Source of the DNA: Burkholderiales bacterium | Lineage (GTDB): Bacteria > Pseudomonadota > Gammaproteobacteria > Burkholderiales > Burkholderiaceae_D | Reading direction: 5' to 3' | DNA length: 6,833 nucleotides | NCBI GenBank assembly: GCA_028868455.1 | Contig: JAGWUK010000159.1 | Span: forward strand, 1-6,833 | Shown: positions 1 through 6,545 of the stretch, one piece after another | Layout of the letters: every line of letters starts with the position of its first letter | Numbering within the stretch: the first letter of the stretch is position 1 | Program-made: the position numbers and the translations under genes | The notes under the pieces: model-generated | What the model was told of the DNA's origin: nothing | Databases searched by the model: none | What the model saw: only the letters and a program-made list of their open reading frames with translations

Positions 1-725
1 ACAGCCATGCTGACCGCCGCAACGGCACCCCATTTGCCCACCGCAAGCTCCCAGCCTGAGACCGGATTCATCATCAGCGGTTCCAGCGAACCACGCTCAC
101 GCTCGCCTGCCGTGGTATCAATGGCTGCGTACAATCCGCCCAGCACAACCGCCATCAATACCATCATCGGCACCATAGCGGTCAGCGTGGCCTTACGCTC
201 TTCCGGCCTTTGCAACTGACGTTCGCGGATATCAATCAGCTGCAATAATTCTGTCGAGACGCCGCGCATGGTCAGGTTCATCATCGCTGCCTCTTGCGAA
301 TAGGCTTCCAGCAATCGCCTTAACGGTCGCAAACCAAACTCAGCCTGACGATTCGACGTGTCGTACGCCATTTCCAGACTTACTTTATCGCCCTTGGCCA
401 GATTCGCACCGAAGTCCTTTGGAACCAGCAGCACCGGTTGATCCAGCTCCTTGTTGCGCAATTGTGCTTCGTAATTCGCCGGCGCTTTCTTGATCTGATA
501 GCCCTGACGCAGGATGAAGTTTTCCAGTCCGGGTGCATTTTCAATGCCGACAGCCAGCACCGTGCGTTTCTCTTCCTGCGACTCTACCTGCGACAATACA
601 GCCGAAAAAATCACCAGCATCACAGGCACGCCAAGTACAGAGCTGACCAGCGCCACCATTAAGGTACGGCGATCACGCAAGGCATCCTTCACTTCTTTTT
701 TAAAAATCGCCCACATCGCTTTCAT
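1..725 (-). CDS. natB: ABC-2 type transporter permease, NatB-like (3' end outside window)
   Basis: Membrane permease of an ABC exporter, partner of the ATPase encoded just upstream. Reading from ATG at 725-723 gives 241 open residues before the window ends, so the C-terminal part is missing. Residues 1-20 are basic and amphipathic (MKAMWAIFKKEVKDALRDRR), typical of ABC-2 permease N-termini. A first membrane segment lies at about 21-44, followed by a long extracytoplasmic stretch of about 130 residues and a second hydrophobic segment at about 181-202. Directly after that comes TTAGERERGSLEPLM (204-218), a motif I recognise from NatB/ABC-2 family permeases. The start overlaps the ATPase stop as ATGA (725-722), and AAAGGA at 737-732 sits 6 bases upstream. 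The NatB name is by family resemblance; sodium export, known for Bacillus NatAB, is not shown here and the substrate is unknown. Confidence 0.85.
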   Translation of the reverse strand, partial: MKAMWAIFKKEVKDALRDRRTLMVALVSSVLGVPVMLVIFSAVLSQVESQEEKRTVLAVGIENAPGLENFILRQGYQIKKAPANYEAQLRNKELDQPVLLVPKDFGANLAKGDKVSLEMAYDTSNRQAEFGLRPLRRLLEAYSQEAAMMNLTMRGVSTELLQLIDIRERQLQRPEERKATLTAMVPMMVLMAVVLGGLYAAIDTTAGERERGSLEPLMMNPVSGWELAVGKWGAVAAVSMA

Positions 726-1555
726 GACATATCCTTTGCGATCGCGTTGACCGGATGCAAAAATGCCAGCTGGACAAACGCATCTTCAAAATTCGACTCA
801 CCGGCTTGCTGCAATAATTCCGGCACAGTTCCTCTCGCTACCGTGCGGCCTTGTGCGATGACGACGACCTGATCGCACAAACGCTCAACCTCCTGCATGA
901 TGTGGGTGGAAAAGATGATGCATTTTCCACCGCCCTCCGGCGATCGCAGCCAACGCAAAAATTCGCGCAAGGCTCGCGTTGCCACGACGTCGAGACCATT
1001 GGTCGGCTCATCCAGAATGATGTTTTGCGGATCGTGCACCAATGCTCTGGCCAGCGCAGTTTTCATGCGTTCACCCTGACTGAAGCCATCGGTGCGGCGA
1101 TCCAGTATTGTCTCCATCTCCAGCCAATGCGCCAGCTGGCGCGTACGCTGCTCCACCTCGGTCATTTCCATGCCGTGCAAGACGCCGTAGTAATAAATGT
1201 TTTCCCGTGCAGTCAGACGCGGCGATAAACCGCGTGCATCGGACAACACTCCCATGCGCGATTGGGTCGATCGCACCCCGGCACGCACCAGCATCTGATC
1301 CACCATCACATCACCCTGATCAGCTTCGAGCAAGGCCGCGACCATGCGTAGCGTCGTCGTTTTACCGGCACCATTCGCCCCCAGCAAACCAGTGATGCAA
1401 CCATCATTGGCCGTAAAACTGACGCCATCGACTGCCTTGATGGATTCGGGCTGGCGCTTGGTCAATCCCAATTTTCCGGCCAGCGCCGCCCAGCCGCTAC
1501 CAGCAGACTTCCCTTTGCGGACAAATTGTTTATGCAAATCGTTGACGACAATCAT
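722..1555 (-). CDS. natA: ABC transporter ATP-binding protein, NatA-like
   Basis: Cytoplasmic ATPase that would power the adjacent NatB-like permease; 277 residues. Motifs in order: Walker A GANGAGKT (59-66), signature FSQGERMK (158-165, a variant of LSGGQ), Walker B IILDEP (179-184) with D-loop NGLD (186-189), and switch histidine H218 in STHIM. The Q-loop region reads GVLSDARGLSPRLTAREN (102-119), with Asp near where Gln usually sits; NatA-like ATPases often look like this. About 25 residues (12-38, rich in Gly, Lys and Ala) are inserted between the first two strands of the fold, so the N-terminus is longer than in minimal family members. The start at 1555 was chosen because MIVVNDLHKQF is the usual first strand and AAAGGAG lies 7 bases upstream. 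An open 57-codon extension to 1726 only overlaps the peptidase gene. Overlaps its neighbours on both sides by four bases (ATGA). Confidence 0.93.
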   Translation of the reverse strand: MIVVNDLHKQFVRKGKSAGSGWAALAGKLGLTKRQPESIKAVDGVSFTANDGCITGLLGANGAGKTTTLRMVAALLEADQGDVMVDQMLVRAGVRSTQSRMGVLSDARGLSPRLTARENIYYYGVLHGMEMTEVEQRTRQLAHWLEMETILDRRTDGFSQGERMKTALARALVHDPQNIILDEPTNGLDVVATRALREFLRWLRSPEGGGKCIIFSTHIMQEVERLCDQVVVIAQGRTVARGTVPELLQQAGESNFEDAFVQLAFLHPVNAIAKDMS

Positions 1556-3021
1556 GGCTGAGCTCCTTTCTGCCTGGCAGGCGGTGCGGCGTCCGGTGGC
1601 AGCGCAGCAGAAGGTGGCATCCAGGCCAGAGGTCGGGGAATTTGCCGCACACAACGGGTATCGACCTGATTGGCCAAACGATCTTCTTTCGCGTTCAGGA
1701 ACCTGTACACGACATCGCGCACGCAACCCTGTCCCAGCAAACCGTGGCCAGCGTTTTGAATGACGACATGGTGCGCCTGCGCGCCGAGTGCCTTGGCAAC
1801 GGCTGCACCATGTCGTGTCGGCGTGACAGGATCAATGCCTCCGCTCAATAACAGCACCGGGGAAGCACTGACAGGTATCGTAAAGAATCCGGGAGGAATC
1901 GTCGCATGCGGCCATTGCCTGCATGTGCGCTGATACATATCGGCCATCATTTTTTCAAATTCATCATCGCCGGGCAAATCGCCGGGACGGGCAAAGGCTT
2001 CGCCGCACCAGACAGAAAAATGCATGCCATACACAATATCGCCAGGGCCGGGCAGACTGGTAGCGCCGCTCAGGCTCACCAAAGGCGCATAATTGCCCTG
2101 TTCTGCCTGCGTCAATGCATACGGCAATGCTGACACGCTGACCGCAGAATAAAGCGTTTTATGCACCAGTCCATACAGCATGTCGCGCGTCATTTGCAAA
2201 TGCATCAAACGACCCGTGCGCGGATGCACCACGCTGATTTGCTGCGGCAAACTGGCGAGTAATTTTTTCCAGTGTTGTGCGAGATCAGGATAGGCTGCGC
2301 GACATTGCGTGTGCTGTTCGCAGTCGGCAAACAAATCGTTCAACGCGGTTTGCGCATCTGCCGCTGGCAAACGCATATCCGGCGGCACAACGCTATCCAG
2401 CACGAGCCGCCGCACTGATTGCGGAAACTGCCGCAAATATTCCAGGCCGACGCGCGTGCCATATGACACGCCGACCAGATTGATCTTGCCATACCCCTGT
2501 TGCTGACGCACGGCTTCCAGATCCTGCACCGCGATACTGGTACTGAAATACCGCAGATCGCCATAGGGTAACGCTTGTAAATCTTTGAGGCACGCTGTGG
2601 TAGCGGCATCCATTTGCTCTTCGCTGAGCATCTGCTCAGAATGCTCCAGTGCCGGACAATGCAAGGGCGCGCTGCGTCCGGTGCCGCGCTGATCGACAAA
2701 CACGAGGTCGCGCCGGCGATTCAGGCGTCCCAGCATGGATTGCCCCCAGCCAGCGACATCAATCGCACTTTGTCCCGGCCCACCCGCCAGCAGAAAAACG
2801 GCATCCTGCAATTTATTACGATCCTGCGAAGGAATCACCGCGAAATGAATGGCGATTTTCTTGCCGTCCGGTTGTTCCGGATTCAAGGGCCGCTGAACTG
2901 ATCCGCATTGCACTTCCTGCGGAAAATCGGGCAAACGACAGGCAGTAGTCGCCGCTTGAATGCTGACGGAAGCCAGCAGTGCCAAGAGGCCGCTACTACC
3001 AAGTAAAGCGAGTTTAAGCAA
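1552..3021 (-). CDS. Secreted alpha/beta-hydrolase peptidase, S33 / tripeptidyl aminopeptidase-like
   Basis: Predicted serine exopeptidase of the S33 clan, 489 residues from a TTG start, likely periplasmic. Residues 1-23 form a signal peptide (MLKLALLGSSGLLALLASVS then IQA, probable cleavage after A23). Family landmarks: oxyanion-hole loop AGGPGQS (79-85), FVDQRGTGRS (108-117), nucleophile S186 in GVSYGT, D397 in SGGIDPVTP, H426 in NAGHG. All three triad residues are present, so an active enzyme is expected. The mature part has ten cysteines (28, 39, 122, 144, 234, 240, 339, 367, 433, 457), an even number that suits disulfides outside the cytoplasm. The C-terminus (about 462-489) is a Pro/Ala-rich tail. 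The family releases N-terminal residues or short peptides, often next to proline; some relatives are plain esterases, so substrate is open. The frame is open upstream to an ATG at 3327, but TTG 3021 is preferred for its Shine-Dalgarno and signal peptide. First gene of an operon with the ABC transporter. Confidence 0.88.
   Translation of the reverse strand: MLKLALLGSSGLLALLASVSIQAATTACRLPDFPQEVQCGSVQRPLNPEQPDGKKIAIHFAVIPSQDRNKLQDAVFLLAGGPGQSAIDVAGWGQSMLGRLNRRRDLVFVDQRGTGRSAPLHCPALEHSEQMLSEEQMDAATTACLKDLQALPYGDLRYFSTSIAVQDLEAVRQQQGYGKINLVGVSYGTRVGLEYLRQFPQSVRRLVLDSVVPPDMRLPAADAQTALNDLFADCEQHTQCRAAYPDLAQHWKKLLASLPQQISVVHPRTGRLMHLQMTRDMLYGLVHKTLYSAVSVSALPYALTQAEQGNYAPLVSLSGATSLPGPGDIVYGMHFSVWCGEAFARPGDLPGDDEFEKMMADMYQRTCRQWPHATIPPGFFTIPVSASPVLLLSGGIDPVTPTRHGAAVAKALGAQAHHVVIQNAGHGLLGQGCVRDVVYRFLNAKEDRLANQVDTRCVRQIPRPLAWMPPSAALPPDAAPPARQKGAQP
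1563..1569 (-). promoter_or_regulatory. Ribosome binding site of the NatA-like gene
   Basis: AAAGGAG on the minus strand, 7 bases before ATG 1555. It lies inside the last codons of the upstream peptidase gene and decides the start of the ATPase against the longer open frame reaching 1726. Translation could therefore restart independently as well as through the ATGA coupling. Confidence 0.85.
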
Positions 3022-3027
3022 AATACG

Positions 3028-3034
3028 CCTCCCT
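3028..3034 (-). promoter_or_regulatory. Strong Shine-Dalgarno deciding a TTG start for the peptidase
   Basis: AGGGAGG on the minus strand, 6 bases before TTG 3021-3019. No upstream ATG in the same frame that I checked (3219, 3123) has a comparable site, and translation from the TTG begins directly with a standard signal peptide. Confidence 0.8.
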
Positions 3035-3168
3035 GTTAAATTGTTATGTGAACAGGAAAAATGCAAAATTGTTCCGGCAAGACATAGCGAAGACGGCAGT
3101 AAAAAAGATCGATCGGGAGCCATAACGCTGCGGTGACAGTTTTGCGTCCATCCACTGAATAAAGCAAA

Positions 3169-3234
3169 CAGGACTGACACAAAATGTCCGGCCCGCATCT
3201 TGATGGGTCGCCTTGCCATTTTGTATAAGTCCTG
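3169..3234. repeat. 18-base imperfect inverted repeat with 30-base loop in the peptidase leader
   Basis: Left arm 3169-3186 (CAGGACTGACACAAAATG) and right arm 3217-3234, whose reverse complement is CAGGACTTATACAAAATG: 16 of 18 positions agree. As minus-strand RNA, the sense of the downstream peptidase, one of the two differences becomes a U-G wobble, so 17 of 18 positions could pair around a single U-C mismatch. The 30-base loop holds a further small CCC/GGG stem. The structure may be an mRNA leader hairpin, an operator, or a remnant of a small mobile repeat; the sequence alone does not decide. Confidence 0.7.
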
Positions 3235-3249
3235 ATGCCTCAGTGTAAA
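3222..3249 (-). promoter_or_regulatory. Candidate sigma70 promoter of the peptidase-ABC operon
   Basis: On the minus strand TTTACA (3249-3244, five of six to TTGACA), a 16-base spacer and TATACA (3227-3222, four of six to TATAAT). The expected start of transcription is near 3215, giving a leader of about 190 bases. The -10 element lies inside the upstream arm of the 3169-3234 inverted repeat, so a protein bound there could occlude it. Found by eye only. Confidence 0.4.
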
Positions 3250-3328
3250 TCTTGCCTGAAATGAAAGCAAAGCATTTTGGCATGTCTGACAAAAAGGAAA
3301 ACCGCTTTCTTGAGTATCAACGCACAAT

Positions 3329-3347
3329 GCTTACCGCGAGGTAAAGC
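3329..3347. other. Small stem-loop in the mutY 3' region
   Basis: Plus strand GCTTACC-GCGA-GGTAAAGC: seven base pairs with one bulged A and a four-base GCGA loop. It lies about 70-90 bases beyond the mutY stop. There is no T tract directly after it on either strand, so it is not a textbook intrinsic terminator; it could protect the mRNA 3' end or be chance. Confidence 0.35.
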
Positions 3348-3419
3348 GACGAACGCAGCGCAAACCGTCGCACGACAAGGAGCGACACCGCTGCGCTGGC
3401 GGTTCAGTGCAAGTCCTGT

Positions 3420-4601
3420 TTAATCGGTGCTGAACATAAGGTCTTGCTGTGCCGGCTGGTTCGTCAACCCCAGTAACAAGGATTTGACAGGCGCAGGCAA
3501 GGCTGCATCCTGAATCGTATGCAAGGGATACCAGACATACTGGTCGTCGGCGATCATGGCCTGGCGCCGCTTCAATTGCACAAGGACTGGCTGTATGTGC
3601 AATTTAAAATGCGTAAACACATGACTGAATTCTGGCAATCTGGCCGCACTATGGACTTCGCCAAACGGCAACGCCAATCGGCTGCATGCCTCTGTTTGCG
3701 CAGCTATCTGCAAACGCACATCGTCGTGCGCATCGTCGCCACGTTCGCGCATGCCGTCGACTTCCGGCAAGGAAAGCAATCCGCCCCAGATACCGGTTTC
3801 CGGCCGCCTTTGCAGCAGCACATGATCATCGTGCAGCAGCACCAGCATTAACGCCTGTTTGATTTTTTGCGCTTTCCTTGGTTTTCTGACCGGCAGTTCC
3901 GCCGTGCGGTTTTCGGCAAATGCCACGCAACGCAGCTGCAAAGGACAGCGTTCGCAAGCCGGTTTGCTCCGCGTGCATACGGTTGCGCCGAGATCCATCA
4001 ATCCTTGCGTATACGATTCAATCCCTTGTTGCGGCAACAGCGCCTGTGCTCTTTGCCACATCGCGTCTTCAACCGGTTTGCTGCCTGGATAAGCATCGAC
4101 GCCAAAAACGCGCGCAAAAACGCGTTTGACATTCCCATCCAGAATGGCGGCCACAGTGCCATAAGAAAACGCGGCAATCGCTGCCGCGGTTGAACGGCCT
4201 ATACCCGGCAATAGTTCCAGCAGCGCCGGATCAGCCGGAAATTGCCCGCCGTATTGCTCGACCACCTGTTTTGCGCACTGATGCAGATTGCGCGCTCTGG
4301 TGTAGTACCCGAGTCCGCTCCAATGCGCCATCACGTCTTCAGCACTGGCAGCAGCCAAGTCGGCAACGGTAGGAAAGCTCTGCAAAAAACGCTGATAGTA
4401 CGGAATCACCGCCGCGACCTGCGTCTGCTGCAACATGATCTCGGACAGCCAGACACGGTAAGCATCGCGACTGAGTTGCCAGGGTAAGGCGTGGCGTCCG
4501 TGCTGTTTTTGCCAATCAATGACTGCAGCGGAAAAAGACGGATCGATAAGCGACGCATCAATAGAAAAGGCGGCCGTAGCCGCCGGAATACGACGTTTCA
4601 T
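3420..4601 (-). CDS. mutY: A/G-specific adenine DNA glycosylase MutY
   Basis: Base-excision repair enzyme that removes adenine mispaired with 8-oxoguanine (or G), preventing G:C to T:A mutations. 393 residues, somewhat longer than E. coli MutY (350). The helix-hairpin-helix glycosylase domain spans about 22-208: catalytic E54 in WLSEIMLQQTQ, hairpin LLPGIGRSTAAAI (130-142), and D155 in ILDGNVKR. The [4Fe-4S] cluster cysteines are C209, C216, C219 and C225 with the canonical 6-2-5 spacing. A NUDIX-like C-terminal domain (about 245-380) recognises 8-oxoG; its FSH loop reads F329-T330-H331 in HVFTHFKLHI. About 20 residues precede the usual N-terminus. The start ATG lies only 6 bases after the stop of the dynamin-like gene and has no Shine-Dalgarno, so translation is probably coupled to that gene. 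All catalytic and metal residues are present; an active enzyme is expected. Confidence 0.97.
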   Translation of the reverse strand: MKRRIPAATAAFSIDASLIDPSFSAAVIDWQKQHGRHALPWQLSRDAYRVWLSEIMLQQTQVAAVIPYYQRFLQSFPTVADLAAASAEDVMAHWSGLGYYTRARNLHQCAKQVVEQYGGQFPADPALLELLPGIGRSTAAAIAAFSYGTVAAILDGNVKRVFARVFGVDAYPGSKPVEDAMWQRAQALLPQQGIESYTQGLMDLGATVCTRSKPACERCPLQLRCVAFAENRTAELPVRKPRKAQKIKQALMLVLLHDDHVLLQRRPETGIWGGLLSLPEVDGMRERGDDAHDDVRLQIAAQTEACSRLALPFGEVHSAARLPEFSHVFTHFKLHIQPVLVQLKRRQAMIADDQYVWYPLHTIQDAALPAPVKSLLLGLTNQPAQQDLMFSTD

Positions 4602-4607
4602 AGTGAA

Positions 4608-6545
4608 TTAAGCCGCGACCTTGAGTACTGACAATTCCGCCGACAAGGCATTTTTTAATTTGTCTTCGAGTTCCGTCAAGGCTTTTTTCTGCGCGTCCAC
4701 ATCAGCCTGCATGGCTTCGAACGAGTGGATTTTATCCTCCAGACTGTCGGTGGCGACATGGATGCGCTGGATGGATTGCATGCGGTTTTTCAACTGCCCT
4801 TTATGCTCGCGTATCTGTGCTTCCAGCGGTGCCATGACAACTTTCTGCCAGGCTTCCACATCGCGGTTTGCCTGCAAAAAGCTTTGCTTGACGCGCGCTG
4901 CGACCGAATCAAAGAACTTGTGCATCAACACCACTTGCGGCGTCGTCAGCAAAGTCGCCGTATTGAATTGCTTGTGATAGACCGCTTCAATGGCATCGAT
5001 TTCCTTGACGTATTTTTCCAGAGAAAACGGCATCGGCGACGACAATGCCAGTCCATGTTCCGTCGAAAATTTACGGTACATGACCACCATCATTTCAAAT
5101 ATCTCATCGGTCTTTTTGTTCGATGTCTGCAGGTTCAGCTTCACCTGATGAAAGAACTGCTTGACCGCATCGCGCAAACCGATCGAGAACATACTTTTTT
5201 CCATGGATTCACGCGATTTGCGGATTTCTTCGCGCAGAATATCCATGCCGAGGCTGGTATACACTTCGGTCGAGAGTTTGGTGAACACGGCACGCGTACC
5301 CTGCATGCGGATCAGGCTGGCATCGAATTCTTTTTTCTCTGCGTCGATGCGCTTCATCATGTGTTCGATGACATTCATGTTCTTGCCGCGCAGGCTCTTT
5401 AATTCCAGCATTTGCTCGACGACGCTGCGGCTGCGCGCCGAGATCACGGCTTGCTGCCCGTTAGTGATTTCGGCGATTTCACTGGCCAGTTGTGCACGGA
5501 TAATGTCTTGCTTGGCCGGGATCAGTTCTTTGGATAACGCATATTCCAGCGTCGGCAAGCGGCTCTTGGCCAGCAAGGGCGCATCTTTGTTGATCTTGGC
5601 GACCAGGCCTTTTTGAGCGGACACCGGAAACACCTGTTTCTCATCCAGTGCCAGCGTGTGCGAAACGGTTGCCACCTGACGCTTGATCTGCGTCTCGATT
5701 TCTTCCGCTGTGCGCAATTCGTCCCACATGCTGTCGATCTTGTTCAATACCACCATGCGGCCTGGACCGCCGCCGATGTGGTTACGCCAGACGTCGATAT
5801 CGCTCTTGGTCACACCGGTATCGGCAGCCAGAATAAACAGAACGGCATGCGCATTCGGGATCAGGTTCAGTGTCAGTTCTGGCTCAGTACCGATCGCATT
5901 TAAACCTGGCGTATCAACAATGATCAGACCTTCTTTTAACAGCGGATGCGGGAAATTCACGATCGCGTGCCGCCATTGCGAAATTTCGACCAGGCCATCC
6001 TCATCGACTTCCAGTGCGGCGTCCGGATCGTTTTCGTCGAAAAGTCCGTAATATTTGGCGACTTCGATACTGACTTTTTTCGTCAGGCTGACTTGTTTGA
6101 ACGCTTCCAGCATGCCGTCGCCGGAATTGATGTTCAGCGGCAGTACGGTCCAGACATGGCTTTGCCCTTTGTAATCACTGGTCGACTGCGCTTCTGCGCG
6201 GGTTTCTATCGGCAATAAGCGTATGCAGGGCGGAATGGTATCGTCGTACAGCAACTCAGTCGGGCACATGGTCGTGCGACCTGCCGATGAAGGCAAAATG
6301 CGCTGGCCATATTCGGCAAAGAAAATCGCATTGATCAGTTCGGATTTACCGCGTGAAAATTCGGCGACAAAAGCGATGGACAATTTATCATCAACAAGCC
6401 GCTCCATCAGGCGTCCTATGCGCTGGTCACTGGCGGCATCGGCCATATCCGATCCATGTATCCATGCGCGATACTGCTCAAGCGCACTCACCACACCCTT
6501 GCGCCAGTCGCTGTACTCCTGGAATTTCTGAACCAGATTGCTCAT
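4608..6545 (-). CDS. Dynamin-family GTPase (bacterial dynamin-like protein)
   Basis: Large GTPase of 645 residues with an N-terminal dynamin-type G domain and a long helical remainder. Seen motifs: G1 P-loop AEFSRGKS (61-68), a G2/switch region GRTTMCPTEL (89-98), G3 DTPG (211-214), G4 NKID (268-271) and a probable G5 VSA (308-310). The first P-loop Gly is replaced by Ala (A61), and the residue after GKS is Glu (E69) rather than Thr. An acidic insert (about 169-188) precedes G3. Residues about 345-645 are mostly helical, with likely coiled coil at about 575-640. No membrane-spanning segment or signal peptide is visible, so a cytosolic or peripheral membrane protein is likely. Bacterial relatives remodel or protect membranes, or act in cell organisation; this one's role is unknown. 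Start ATG 6545 has GAGG 5 bases upstream (GAGGGGAAC). It lies between mutM and mutY. Confidence 0.88.
   Translation of the reverse strand: MSNLVQKFQEYSDWRKGVVSALEQYRAWIHGSDMADAASDQRIGRLMERLVDDKLSIAFVAEFSRGKSELINAIFFAEYGQRILPSSAGRTTMCPTELLYDDTIPPCIRLLPIETRAEAQSTSDYKGQSHVWTVLPLNINSGDGMLEAFKQVSLTKKVSIEVAKYYGLFDENDPDAALEVDEDGLVEISQWRHAIVNFPHPLLKEGLIIVDTPGLNAIGTEPELTLNLIPNAHAVLFILAADTGVTKSDIDVWRNHIGGGPGRMVVLNKIDSMWDELRTAEEIETQIKRQVATVSHTLALDEKQVFPVSAQKGLVAKINKDAPLLAKSRLPTLEYALSKELIPAKQDIIRAQLASEIAEITNGQQAVISARSRSVVEQMLELKSLRGKNMNVIEHMMKRIDAEKKEFDASLIRMQGTRAVFTKLSTEVYTSLGMDILREEIRKSRESMEKSMFSIGLRDAVKQFFHQVKLNLQTSNKKTDEIFEMMVVMYRKFSTEHGLALSSPMPFSLEKYVKEIDAIEAVYHKQFNTATLLTTPQVVLMHKFFDSVAARVKQSFLQANRDVEAWQKVVMAPLEAQIREHKGQLKNRMQSIQRIHVATDSLEDKIHSFEAMQADVDAQKKALTELEDKLKNALSAELSVLKVAA

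Larger units (their letters stand above)
3022..3419. other. Intergenic region between mutY and the peptidase operon, no supported gene
   Basis: 398 bases without a gene I can support. The peptidase frame happens to stay open through 3327, but its translation there lacks family features and includes the inverted repeat at 3169-3234, so I read it as leader. Contents from the mutY side: a GC-rich stretch (3346-3404) with short inverted repeats such as GCGACG/CGTCGC (3346-3351, 3366-3371) and CGCAGCG/CGCTGCG (3354-3360, 3389-3395); a hairpin at 3329-3347; a T-rich run on the minus strand (about 3291-3303); a candidate promoter (3222-3249); the inverted repeat; and the peptidase ribosome binding site. 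No convincing intrinsic terminator for mutY was found: the hairpins are not directly followed by a T tract. Read-through from mutY remains possible. Confidence 0.7.

Noticed and set aside
1556..1726. 57-codon N-terminal extension of the NatA-like ATPase
   Set aside because: It overlaps the peptidase coding end in another frame, and the internal ATG at 1555 has an AAAGGAG site and the expected first strand.
1344..1763. Plus-strand 139-codon frame across the ATPase/peptidase junction
   Set aside because: Lies opposite two strongly supported overlapping genes and its translation has no family features.
2340..2699. Minus-strand 119-codon alternative frame inside the peptidase gene
   Set aside because: Out-of-frame shadow within a region encoding the conserved nucleophile motif of the peptidase.
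3044..3292. Minus-strand 82-codon frame in the mutY-peptidase gap
   Set aside because: No Shine-Dalgarno noticed, no domain, and it runs across the inverted repeat and promoter candidate; could be real only if conserved.
3400..3420. tRNA-like T-arm sequence (GGTTCAGTGCAAGTCC)
   Set aside because: No matching acceptor, D or anticodon arms around it; resemblance is superficial.
4920..4940. Possible sliding-clamp binding peptide QVVLM (residues 537-541) in the GTPase, as a link to DNA repair
   Set aside because: Poor match to the clamp consensus and located in a predicted helix; not enough to claim.
4725..5402. Antisense 225-codon open frame on the plus strand inside the dynamin-like gene
   Set aside because: Shadow of the real gene: His/Phe/Arg-rich translation, no recognisable domain, no plausible ribosome binding site noted, and fully covered by a well supported coding sequence.
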